64,000 nt of DNA from positions 496,001 to 560,000 of the forward strand of contig NC_013194.1 in the NCBI RefSeq assembly GCF_000024165.1, read 5' to 3'. The notes below the pieces were generated by a model. That model was not told the DNA's origin. It saw nothing but the letters and a program-made list of their open reading frames with translations, and ran no database searches. Made by a program: the position numbers and the translations under genes. This stretch comes from Accumulibacter phosphatis. GTDB taxonomy: Bacteria > Pseudomonadota > Gammaproteobacteria > Burkholderiales > Rhodocyclaceae. Each line of letters starts with the position of its first letter. The first letter of the stretch is position 1. Shown piece after piece: positions 8,091 through 16,150 of this stretch.

Positions 8091-10399
8091 GGTTGCCCCA
8101 GTGACTGCTCGAAGGGCCGCCGGGAGATGGCGTAGGCCCAGGTCCACGAACCCGCGCTACCGGCCGGCGTCAGCTTGGAGCTTTCCAGTACCATCGCTGC
8201 CCAGCGGCCAGGGATCATGGTCGGCGCCAGCGTGCTGGGCTGTGCGCTCATGCTGATCACCTGCAGGGCGGTCACGTACAGCCCATCACGTTGCCAGGAC
8301 GCGCTCGGTCTGGCTTCCATGCCGTTCGCCAGCGACAGGCGCCCATGGTCGTTCAACGGAACCGCGATCAGGCCTTCCGGGGGCGGCGCCGTCGGATCCT
8401 GTAGGCGCACGGCTGCGGCAGCGGCGCGCGCCAGCCCGGCGAACGCGACATCGCCGTCACGGCCACCGGCGATTGCCGAGGGAGGCACCGCGGGCGGATT
8501 GTTGACCAGGGCCGGAATGACCGGCGTACTTGGGATGGTCGCCGTCAGGGCGTTGAAATCCTGCGTCTTCACCTGCGCCACGCTGTTCGCTTCGAGCGGG
8601 CTTTCCAGTACTCGCGGGGTGATCAGCAGAACGATCTGCGAGCGTATCGAGGCGCGCACATCGCGCTTGAACAGGTAGCCAAGCACGGGGATGTCGCCGA
8701 GTACCGGTACCTTCTCCTCATCGCGCTCGAGGCTGTCGCGGATCATCCCGCCGATGGCTACCGTCATTCCGTCCTGGGCGTGCGCAGTCACCTGCAGATT
8801 TGCCGTACTCACCGTGTCGATCGGGAAATACACCACGCCGCCCGTGCCGGTAGCGATCGGGATGGTGCCGTCGCGGAGCCTGACGGTCGAACTGTCCTGG
8901 TCGATGGTCAAGGTCACCGAACGGTCACCGTTGATGCGCGGCAGGATCGACAGCGTCTGTCCGACATCCCGACGTTCGGTTTCGACGGTGATCTGGGTGT
9001 TCGTCGCACCCGTGGTACCGGTGATGCTTTGCGACGACGCACCGACCGTCAACACGCGCTCGTCGCCGATGAAAAGCCGCGCAGGGTGGTTGTTGGCAGC
9101 CACCAGCATCGGCGAAGAGAGGACCTTCAGCTTGTTTTCCTGCGCCAGCAACTGGAAGCGCAGGCTCAGCGACTTGCTCATGTACTGCCAGAGCATGGTC
9201 GCGTCCTGCTCGATGTCGAACATGCCGGTGGTGCCTGCGTTGCGCGCGTACTGGTCCGGCACCGTCGTCGGCAGCACGCCGACCGGCAGCGGTCCCGTGC
9301 TCTTGCTGGTGCCGGCAAAGCCGATGTCGAACACCGAGCGGAAACCGTTGTCCAGCCTGACCTCGAGAATCTTCATTTCGAGCAGGACCTGCCTGGGTTG
9401 CTTGTCCATCTGGCCGACCAGTTCGGCAATCTGCCTCAGGGCCTGCTCGTCGCCGGTGCGCACCAGGAGCAGATTGTTCAGCCTGTTGTAGGTGATATAC
9501 ACCGGCGGACCCTGGCGACCCGCCATGTCCTGGATTTCGGCCATGCCGAGCAGGGGTTGGCCGTTGGCATCAAGACGCAGCTGGCCGCCCAGGCGGTCCT
9601 GGCTCATGCGGCCGAGATCGGACGCTGGATCGTAGTTCGCTGCCGAGCCGGCCGCACCAGCCGCTGTCCCGCGGGAGCTGCCAAGTGGGCCGGCACTACC
9701 GGCAGATGGGCCCTGATCGAAGGAGGCGCCGCCAAAAAAGGTGCTGCCGGTATCGCCATTGTTGCCGGTGTTCGCACGGTTGCCGGCGCCACGGGTCGTC
9801 GGCGTCCCGCGGTTGCCCGTATTGTTGCTGGTGCGCGTGCCGCTCCCCAGGGATGTCGGGGGCATCTCCTCGATCGGCAGCGACAGGAAAACACGGTTGC
9901 CGAACAGCGCCTTGAGCGCGTTGGCGGTCGCCACGACGTTGTGATGGCGGAGAGAGAAGACCGCGGTCTGTTCGTCGCGGACGATCGCCAGGTCCTTCTG
10001 GTACTCGTCGCCGCTCATCACGACATAGGTCTTCGAGGTGGCGTCGAAGCGATACCAGACGCCAGCCGCTCGGCACAGGTTGCGTACCATGTTCTCGACA
10101 GTTGTGTCGCGCAGGTAGAGCGAGACGATCTGCTCGGCAACCTTGCCGGTGACCACCACATTGGTCTTGCCAACCTGCGACAGCATGCGTGCGGCGTCGG
10201 CAAGCCGTACCTGGGTCAACTGAATGTCGCCGAGAATGCCGGTGGGCAAGGGCGATGGCCGCACGGCTGCCGGGTTTGCGGTGCGCGTCGGCAGCGTCCC
10301 GGTGCTCGCTCCCGCCGTCTGGGCGAACGCCAGTGGCTGGGCGGCGGCGAGGGCGGCGAAAAGGGCGGCGAAAGGGGCCGCACGAAAGCCTTGCTTCAT
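8087..10399 (-). CDS. Secretin of a type IV pilus / type II secretion-like system (MshL/PilQ/GspD family)
   Basis: 770-aa outer-membrane secretin. A signal peptide (cleavage after LAFA) is followed by an STN-like N0 domain (about 50-130), an N1-type domain (VFSLRHHNVVATANALKALFG) interrupted by an Asn/Gly/Thr/Ser-rich insert (about 185-265), a further N-domain (LLLVRTGDEQALRQIAELVGQMD) and the secretin core. The core ends with KVPVLGDIPVLGYLFKR and QIVLLITPRVLES. About 160 residues beyond the core form an uncommon C-terminal extension. Secretins form the outer-membrane gate for pili or secreted pseudopilus substrates. The gene overlaps the PilP/GspC-like gene upstream and the barrel gene downstream by 4 nt each. 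Confidence 0.93.
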   Translation of the reverse strand: MKQGFRAAPFAALFAALAAAQPLAFAQTAGASTGTLPTRTANPAAVRPSPLPTGILGDIQLTQVRLADAARMLSQVGKTNVVVTGKVAEQIVSLYLRDTTVENMVRNLCRAAGVWYRFDATSKTYVVMSGDEYQKDLAIVRDEQTAVFSLRHHNVVATANALKALFGNRVFLSLPIEEMPPTSLGSGTRTSNNTGNRGTPTTRGAGNRANTGNNGDTGSTFFGGASFDQGPSAGSAGPLGSSRGTAAGAAGSAANYDPASDLGRMSQDRLGGQLRLDANGQPLLGMAEIQDMAGRQGPPVYITYNRLNNLLLVRTGDEQALRQIAELVGQMDKQPRQVLLEMKILEVRLDNGFRSVFDIGFAGTSKSTGPLPVGVLPTTVPDQYARNAGTTGMFDIEQDATMLWQYMSKSLSLRFQLLAQENKLKVLSSPMLVAANNHPARLFIGDERVLTVGASSQSITGTTGATNTQITVETERRDVGQTLSILPRINGDRSVTLTIDQDSSTVRLRDGTIPIATGTGGVVYFPIDTVSTANLQVTAHAQDGMTVAIGGMIRDSLERDEEKVPVLGDIPVLGYLFKRDVRASIRSQIVLLITPRVLESPLEANSVAQVKTQDFNALTATIPSTPVIPALVNNPPAVPPSAIAGGRDGDVAFAGLARAAAAAVRLQDPTAPPPEGLIAVPLNDHGRLSLANGMEARPSASWQRDGLYVTALQVISMSAQPSTLAPTMIPGRWAAMVLESSKLTPAGSAGSWTWAYAISRRPFEQSLGQP

Positions 10400-10992
10400 C
10401 GCAGGACCACCTTCTTCCCTTGCGGCAGGCTCGGGTTGTAGAGCGTGACCCCGTCGCGTTCGATGTGCACGAGGAAGGTGCCGAGGCTGCCGAGATCGAT
10501 CAGTTCCTTGTCCATCACGGTGATCGTCTCCGCGCCCCTCACGAAAAGCTGAACGGCCCGTCCTTGCGGCGTGATGATCAGCGCCCGCAACTGCACCTGT
10601 TTTTGCAGTTCGAGGATGCTCGCACCCGGCAGGCCGGTGAAGCGGTTGGTGCTACGGCCTTCGCGCAGTTGCGGAGAGACCTCGAACGGGTCGTTGCCAG
10701 GCTCGCCACGACGGCCTGCCGGTGCCGGTGCGGGCGGCAGCACCTGGCCAGCGCGCTCCGACGACGGCGCTTCGCCCTGGTGGCTGCCGGCAACCGCCTT
10801 GGTCTGCCGGGTGACGGTGTCGGCGTAGCGGCCCAGTGTGCCGAGACCCGCACGCAAGGTCGGGTGCAGGTCGGTCGTCTTGTCGTGGGCCAGGTCGAGC
10901 GCCCGATTCTGGGCATGCGCTGCCGGCGCGAGCGCGCTCAGCGTCAGCAGCAGCAGCGCACCGACCTGGCCGAGTGGCTCGGCGGGTTTCAT
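10396..10992 (-). CDS. Periplasmic PilP/GspC/MshK-like assembly protein
   Basis: 198-aa protein starting at the ATG at 10992, which overlaps the CopD-like gene stop (ATGA); the longer open frame upstream is antisense-like and not counted. A signal peptide or N-terminal anchor (VGALLLLTLSALAPAAHAQ) is followed by a Pro/Ala-rich linker and a small C-terminal domain (LRALIITPQGRAVQLFVRG, VHIERDGVTLYNPS). Size, architecture and position immediately before the secretin match the periplasmic connectors that link the inner-membrane platform to the secretin (PilP, GspC, MshK). Sequence similarity is too weak by eye to choose one name. Confidence 0.68.
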   Translation of the reverse strand: MKPAEPLGQVGALLLLTLSALAPAAHAQNRALDLAHDKTTDLHPTLRAGLGTLGRYADTVTRQTKAVAGSHQGEAPSSERAGQVLPPAPAPAGRRGEPGNDPFEVSPQLREGRSTNRFTGLPGASILELQKQVQLRALIITPQGRAVQLFVRGAETITVMDKELIDLGSLGTFLVHIERDGVTLYNPSLPQGKKVVLR

Positions 10993-11453
10993 GCCCAGGC
11001 GCCGGTGCGGAAAGTCACGCCGGCGACGACGAAAAGCACCGACAAGGCCGTCACCAGCCGAATACGGCGTGCCATGGCATCGAGATTGTCGGTCGATAGC
11101 TGCGGGATTATTCGCAGCCTGGCGTCCGTCGCCAGGGCAAGCGTTGCCGCCAGCAAGCCCAGCTTCAAGCCGATGAGACGGGTGACGAAGTTGTCGGCAG
11201 CAAACCACGCGCCGGGGTCCGGTACGAGATTCCACGCCAGCCACACGCCGCTGAGGACCTGGACTACGAGTGCCGGCATTCCCACTTTTTCATACGCGGA
11301 CTCGAAGCGAAGCAGATCGGCGGGCGAGCGCTCGCGTAGTACGCGCGGCAGCACCGCAAGAGCGAGGACAAGGTGGCCACCGGTCCACACGGTCGCGGCC
11401 AGAACATGAAGCAGGAGAACATACTTGTGCATGATGAATCCGTGCATGCCCAT
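10989..11453 (-). CDS. CopD-like four-helix membrane protein
   Basis: About 154 aa with four predicted membrane helices. The first contains LLLHVLAATVWTGGH, typical of the CopD/YebZ superfamily of copper-resistance or heme-linked membrane proteins, in which conserved His residues lie in the membrane. Several in-frame starts exist (11453, 11447, 11432); I use the first after the gspF stop at 11461. It lies inside the pilus/secretion operon, between gspF and the PilP/GspC-like gene, and overlaps the latter by ATGA. Such a protein is not a known component of these machines, so it is either a passenger or a system-specific part. Confidence 0.72.
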   Translation of the reverse strand: MGMHGFIMHKYVLLLHVLAATVWTGGHLVLALAVLPRVLRERSPADLLRFESAYEKVGMPALVVQVLSGVWLAWNLVPDPGAWFAADNFVTRLIGLKLGLLAATLALATDARLRIIPQLSTDNLDAMARRIRLVTALSVLFVVAGVTFRTGAWA

Positions 11454-11460
11454 TCCCGGC

Positions 11461-12693
11461 TCAGCCGCCGCCGGTCGAAACGGCAAGGACCGCCTGGAAA
11501 AAGGCGTAGTAGACAAAGCCGACGATGCCCCCGATGAGCAGCGTCAACAGGGGTTCGATCAGCGACGAGAGAAGCTTGACGCGAGCATCGAGATCCTTCT
11601 GGTAGTGGTTGCCGAGCGCTTCCATGACGGCTTCCATCTCGCCGCTACGCTCGCCGATCGCCGCCATGTGCTGCAGCAGTGGCGGTATCGGCGCGCGCGC
11701 CAGCGCCACGGTCAGCGCGCGCCCTTCGAGCACTTGCTCGGCCGCCAGTTGCAGGGCGCGCGTGAGCGCAGCGTTGCCGGCGACCTGTGCCACCGAGCGC
11801 AGCGCCTCGAGAACCGTGAGTCGGCTCTTGAGCAGCAAGCCGAAGGTCCAGGCGACCTGCGCCAGGCTGGCAGCCATCAGCGTGCCGCCGAGTACCGGCA
11901 GGCTGAGCATCAGGCGGTCGACAAGCAGCCGCGCCGCCGGCAGTCGGCGCAGGGCGATGAAGCCGACGACCAGCCCGAGCAGCGCCATCACCAGCGTGAA
12001 GCCCCAGCGCCCAAGCCAGTCGGCCATCTCCATCATCGTTCTCGCCGCCCACGGTACCGCCTTGCCGCGCGCCTGCAGGAAGACCGCAAAGCGCGGCACC
12101 ACCGAGCCGACGAGAAAGCTGATCACGCCGATCGACACCAGCGTGACGATCGCCGGGTAAGTCAGCGCTGTCATCATCTGCCGGCGCACGTCGGCCCGCT
12201 TCTCGGTCAAGACGGCCAGGCGCTCGAAGACCGCATCCAGTTCACCGCTCGCCTCGCCGGCCTCGGCGAGCTTGACGGCAAGGCGCGGAAAGGTCGATGA
12301 CTCTCTGGCCAGGGCGGCCGAGAAACTGCTTCCGGCGCTGATCCGCTGCGCACAGCGGTCGAGGAGCGAGCTTAGACGGGGCCGCGCCGACAGGCGCCCC
12401 GCCGCTTCGAGTGCTTCGAGAATCGTGTGGCCTGCACGCAGCATCAACTGCATCTGGCGGTAGAACAACATCAGGTCGGAATTGCGCACCGATAGCCCGC
12501 TTCGCAACAGGCGCCAAAGCTCGCACAGCCGTTCCCGCGGCGATCGGCCGCCGCTTGTGCCGGCGAACAGTTCGAGAACGCGCAGCCCCTGGTCGCGCAG
12601 GACGCGGCGTGCCTGCGCCAGATCGCCGGCTTCGATCTGACCGCGCAACTCCTTGCCCTGGGGGTTCAGGCCGATGTAGCTGAAGGTCGCCAT
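11461..12693 (-). CDS. GspF/PilC-family inner-membrane platform protein
   Basis: 410-aa protein with the duplicated T2SSF architecture. The N-terminal region (MATFSYIGLNPQGKELRGQI) is typical of GspF/PilC, followed by two cytoplasmic helical domains (LMLFYRQMQLMLRAGHTILE; SLAQVAWTFGLLLKSRLTVL) and three main membrane segments. Its role is the inner-membrane base on which the assembly ATPase acts. The frame is open far upstream inside the GspE gene, but the conserved N-terminus fixes the ATG at 12693, 11 nt after the GspE stop codon. Ribosome-binding sequence is weak, which is consistent with coupling to upstream translation. Confidence 0.93.
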   Translation of the reverse strand: MATFSYIGLNPQGKELRGQIEAGDLAQARRVLRDQGLRVLELFAGTSGGRSPRERLCELWRLLRSGLSVRNSDLMLFYRQMQLMLRAGHTILEALEAAGRLSARPRLSSLLDRCAQRISAGSSFSAALARESSTFPRLAVKLAEAGEASGELDAVFERLAVLTEKRADVRRQMMTALTYPAIVTLVSIGVISFLVGSVVPRFAVFLQARGKAVPWAARTMMEMADWLGRWGFTLVMALLGLVVGFIALRRLPAARLLVDRLMLSLPVLGGTLMAASLAQVAWTFGLLLKSRLTVLEALRSVAQVAGNAALTRALQLAAEQVLEGRALTVALARAPIPPLLQHMAAIGERSGEMEAVMEALGNHYQKDLDARVKLLSSLIEPLLTLLIGGIVGFVYYAFFQAVLAVSTGGG

Positions 12694-12703
12694 GCGTTCG
12701 CTT

Positions 12704-14311
12704 TCAGAGGCCGGGATGCAGATAGGGACGGGCTTCGGCCAGACTGGTGACACCGCGCAAGACCTTGTCGCGGGCATCGTCAGCCAGACGCCAGTAGCCG
12801 CCGGCGGCCTGTGCGAGTTCGCGCTCGCCGGCGCTGTTGGCGATCCGTTCGGCCAGTTCGCCGTCCAACCAGAGCGCTTCGAAGAGCCCGACCCGGCCGC
12901 GATAGCCGGTACCCAGGCAGCGCGGGCAGCCATTCGGCTCGTGGATGTGGCAGCCGTCGCGTTCCCTGACGCCGAGCAGTCGCCCCTCGTCCACCGTCGG
13001 CGCGCGCGCCTGGCGGCAATGCGTGCAGAGCAGGCGTACCAGACGTTGGGCGATGACGCCGTGCAGCGTCGCGCCGACCAGGAAGCGCTCGCAGCCGATG
13101 TCGGCCAGCCGCGTGATGGCGCCGACGGCGGTGTTGGTGTGCAGTGTGGACAACACCATGTGGCCGGTGGTGGCCGCCTTGAGCGCGACATCGGCCGTCG
13201 CGAAATCGCGGATCTCGCCGACCAGGATGACATCGGGATCGTGGCGGAGGAAGCTGCGCAGTGCCCCGGCAAAGTCCACCTTGCCGCTGACCTGGACCTG
13301 TGTGATGCCGGCAATGACCTGCTCGACCGGGTCCTCGGCGGTGAGGATGTTGAGGGCATTGGCATCGAGTTCGCGCAGCACGGCATACAGCGTCGTGCTC
13401 TTGCCGCATCCCGTCGGCCCGGTGACCAGAACGATGCCATGCGGGTGGGCGAGCGCCTTCTGCAGACGTTCCACCATGACTGGCGGCATGCCGAGCGCAG
13501 CGAGAGTCTGGCGCTCCGGATCGCTCTGCATCACCCGTAGCGTCAGGCGTTCGCCAAACTTCGCCGGCACCGAGGCGACGCGCATTTCCATGGGGTCGCT
13601 GCCGTCGTTCGCCGGATAGTTCAGGCCGCCGTCCTGCGGTGCGCGCGACTCGGCGATGTCCATGCCGGCAAGCACCTTGATGCGCGAGATCATCCCTTCG
13701 CCGAGCTGGCGCGGTAGCAAGGCGCCCCAGGCCTGCATGCGGCCATCCACCCGCAGGCGTACGCGCGTGCCCTCCTTGATGCTCTCGATGTGAATGTCCG
13801 AGGCGCGGCGCAGCAGCGCTTCGCGCACCAACCGTTCGAACAGAGCTACCGGTTCGTCGCCCGTCGTATCGCGGGCCTCGCCCGGCGCGAACTGCGCGAG
13901 CAAGGGCGCAATCGCTTCGGGTTCGGCGACAGCCAGCGGTGTGCCGGCGCCGAGGATGCGGCGGGCAGTATCGACGCCGATCTGGTCTGCCGGATCGCTG
14001 ATCGCCAGGTAGAGCGTTCCCTCGGGCGTGCGCATGGGCGCCATCGGGTGGCGTTTGATGAGCGTGCCCGGCAGGCGGGTGGCGCTGGCGCGGTCCAGAA
14101 TCCATGTATCGAGCGGTGCATAGGGCAGCCCGTGGGCTTCGGCCAGAGCCAGGTAGAAGGACGTCCGCGGCAGCCGCAATTCGTGCGACAGGGCGTCGAG
14201 CAAGGACTGGCGCGCGATCCGGGCCTGGCTGCGCAGGCGGTTGACGAGTTCGCGGTCGAACAGCCCCGCCTGCAGACCCGCGTTGATCAACGCGGCTTCG
14301 TTGACGATCAT
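12704..14311 (-). CDS. GspE/PilB-family assembly ATPase
   Basis: 535-aa cytoplasmic hexameric ATPase that powers pilin or pseudopilin polymerisation. The N-terminal T2SSE-N/MshEN-like domain (about 1-150) precedes the ATPase domain, which has Walker A GPTGCGKST (near residue 298), Asp box ILTAEDPVEQ, Walker B VILVGEIRD and a His box. The zinc-binding tetracysteine CTHC/CPRC (about 425-465) marks extension ATPases of the GspE/PilB type rather than retraction PilT types. The ATG overlaps the stop of the PilT-like gene (ATGA), so two different motor ATPases are encoded back to back. Confidence 0.95.
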   Translation of the reverse strand: MIVNEAALINAGLQAGLFDRELVNRLRSQARIARQSLLDALSHELRLPRTSFYLALAEAHGLPYAPLDTWILDRASATRLPGTLIKRHPMAPMRTPEGTLYLAISDPADQIGVDTARRILGAGTPLAVAEPEAIAPLLAQFAPGEARDTTGDEPVALFERLVREALLRRASDIHIESIKEGTRVRLRVDGRMQAWGALLPRQLGEGMISRIKVLAGMDIAESRAPQDGGLNYPANDGSDPMEMRVASVPAKFGERLTLRVMQSDPERQTLAALGMPPVMVERLQKALAHPHGIVLVTGPTGCGKSTTLYAVLRELDANALNILTAEDPVEQVIAGITQVQVSGKVDFAGALRSFLRHDPDVILVGEIRDFATADVALKAATTGHMVLSTLHTNTAVGAITRLADIGCERFLVGATLHGVIAQRLVRLLCTHCRQARAPTVDEGRLLGVRERDGCHIHEPNGCPRCLGTGYRGRVGLFEALWLDGELAERIANSAGERELAQAAGGYWRLADDARDKVLRGVTSLAEARPYLHPGL

Positions 14312-15414
14312 CCGGCGCCCCGTCCGTTACGCAGCAGACGATCGAAACCCAACGGATCGCGGGCCAGGCGACGGCCGTCATCGACGGCGATCAGGTGGTC
14401 GCGGGCGAGGCCGGCCAGCGCCTGGTCGAAGGTCTGCATACCCGAGTCACGACCCGATTCGATCGCCGAATAGATCTGCGCCGTACGCCCGGAGGCAATC
14501 AGGTTGGCAACGGCCGGCGTCACCTGCAGCACCTCGACGGCGGCGACGCGTCCGGCGCGCCCGACGGCCGGCAGGAGTTGCTGGGCGATCACCGCCTTGA
14601 GGACCAGCGACAGGCGGTGGCGAACGACCGATTGTTCCTGCCCGGGAAAGGCACCGACGAAGCGTTCGACCGCCCCGGTCGCGTCCGCTGTGTGCAGCGT
14701 CGACAAGACCAGGTGGCCGGTCTCGGCTGCCATCAGCGCCGCGCGCATGGTGTCGTTGTCGCGCAACTCGCCGACCAGGATGACGTCCGGGTCTTCGCGC
14801 AGCGCCGCCCGGACGGCGCCGGCGAAGTCGGGAACATCGGTATGCAGTTCGCGGTGAGTGATGATCGCCTGCGCCGGACGGTGAACGAACTCCACCGGAT
14901 CCTCGATGGTCAGGATGTGGGCTGGCATGGTGCTGTTGATCTCGTTGATCAGCGTGGCCAGCGTCGTACTCTTGCCGCTGCCGGTGATCCCGGTCACCAG
15001 CACCAGGCCGGAGGCGAGATGCGCGAGGTCGCGCAGGCTTTCCGGCAGGCGCAGCTCGGTGAAGCTGGCGCAGCGCGCCGGCAGGTGGCGCGCCGCCAGC
15101 GCCAGTTCCCCGAGACTGCGGAAGACGTTGATGCGAAAGCGCTCGCCGGCGCGCGACGTGTAGCCGAGGTCGACGCTGCCCTTGTCGGCCAGATCCCTTT
15201 GCTGGCCGGCGGCCAGCAGGGCCGTCAGCAGTTCGTGCATGGCTGCGTGCGGCCAGACCGTCGCCGACATCGGCGCCACGGCACCGTGCAGCCGCCAATA
15301 TGGTGGCCGCCCGCCCGCGAGGTGGAGATCCGACGCCTGCTTGTCGACGACGGTGGCGAGCAAGGCGTCAAGAGCGGCGTGCGCATTCGCTGGCGAAAGG
15401 CTTGCGTGCGTCAT
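14308..15414 (-). CDS. PilT/PilU-like ATPase
   Basis: 368-aa ATPase of the twitching-motility type. Near the N-terminus KQASDLHLAGGRPPYWRLHG is characteristic of PilT/PilU. Walker A GITGSGKST (about 142-150), Asp box ILTIEDPVEFVH, Walker B VILVGELRD and His box HLVLSTLHTADATG follow. There is no tetracysteine zinc motif. PilT-type motors retract pili; their presence separates type IV pili from classical type II secretion, which has no retraction ATPase. It starts 3 nt after the PilO/GspM-like gene and overlaps the GspE gene, so it is embedded in the operon rather than being an unlinked housekeeping pilT. Confidence 0.92.
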   Translation of the reverse strand: MTHASLSPANAHAALDALLATVVDKQASDLHLAGGRPPYWRLHGAVAPMSATVWPHAAMHELLTALLAAGQQRDLADKGSVDLGYTSRAGERFRINVFRSLGELALAARHLPARCASFTELRLPESLRDLAHLASGLVLVTGITGSGKSTTLATLINEINSTMPAHILTIEDPVEFVHRPAQAIITHRELHTDVPDFAGAVRAALREDPDVILVGELRDNDTMRAALMAAETGHLVLSTLHTADATGAVERFVGAFPGQEQSVVRHRLSLVLKAVIAQQLLPAVGRAGRVAAVEVLQVTPAVANLIASGRTAQIYSAIESGRDSGMQTFDQALAGLARDHLIAVDDGRRLARDPLGFDRLLRNGRGAG

Positions 15415-15417
15415 GGC

Positions 15418-16143
15418 TCAGACGGCAAACCTGATCTGGACGTCCAGCCATTGCCGCACTGGTGCCCGGGTTTCTGGATGGCGTTCGACCTGCACCGAGA
15501 TGTCGCTGCTCACCGGTGCCGCCACGTAGGGCAGTCGCGACAGGCCGTCGAGAAACTGCATCAGCCCGTGGTAGCTGGCCCGCGCGCGCATGACGATCAG
15601 CGGGCGCTTGAAGGGGTTGCCCTGTGCGGCCTCGTGCACCATCTGCGACGTCGGCGCCCGCTCCTTGTCCTCGTTGCGCAGGTACACGTGCTCCAGCGCC
15701 AGGACTTCCATGTCGCCGGCCTCGGCCAGACTGGTCAGGCCGGTCTTCAGGGCGTTCATCGCCAGACTGTCGTCGAGGGGAACGAAGCTGCCATTCAGGC
15801 GCGCCACTTCGTTGCGGGTTTCGTCCACTTGCCGATGCAGTTCGCTGAGTTCCCGCCGGGCTTCGACGAGATTCTTGCCTCCCAGGCTGGGCAGCGGCGC
15901 CGGCGGCCTGGCCGGCTGTTTGGCGGCCAGCTTGTCGCGAGTCGCCTGCTTCTCCAGTTCGTACGCCAGCTGGCTCAGGCGGGTGTGGCCGCGCGGCCAG
16001 ATCAGCCCGAAGTAGAGCGCCAGGCAGAGCGCCGCGGCGACCGCTGCGTAGGTGTTCTTGTCCTTGTCGGAGAGTCTTCGGAGCGTCGCGCGAAGATGCC
16101 GCAGGCGCAGCCGAAGCGTCTTCCGGGTCTGGTTTTCCTGCAT
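15418..16143 (-). CDS. PilO/GspM-like inner-membrane protein
   Basis: 241-aa bitopic protein. A short basic cytoplasmic N-terminus is followed by one membrane helix (about 30-50), a coiled-coil stretch rich in Glu, Arg and Leu (about 60-115) and a C-terminal ferredoxin-like periplasmic region (RPLIVMRARASYHGLMQFLD). This matches the PilO/GspM class that pairs with PilN or GspL. Start: the ATG at 16143, 7 nt after the PilM-PilN-like gene; the open frame further upstream overlaps that gene and is ignored. Synteny supports the call more than sequence similarity does. Confidence 0.75.
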   Translation of the reverse strand: MQENQTRKTLRLRLRHLRATLRRLSDKDKNTYAAVAAALCLALYFGLIWPRGHTRLSQLAYELEKQATRDKLAAKQPARPPAPLPSLGGKNLVEARRELSELHRQVDETRNEVARLNGSFVPLDDSLAMNALKTGLTSLAEAGDMEVLALEHVYLRNEDKERAPTSQMVHEAAQGNPFKRPLIVMRARASYHGLMQFLDGLSRLPYVAAPVSSDISVQVERHPETRAPVRQWLDVQIRFAV

Positions 16144-16150
16144 CGCGCGC

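Noticed and set aside
12694..13440. Open 5' extension of the GspF frame inside the GspE gene
   Set aside because: The extension is Arg/Ser/Pro-rich shadow sequence; the conserved GspF N-terminus starts exactly at 12693.
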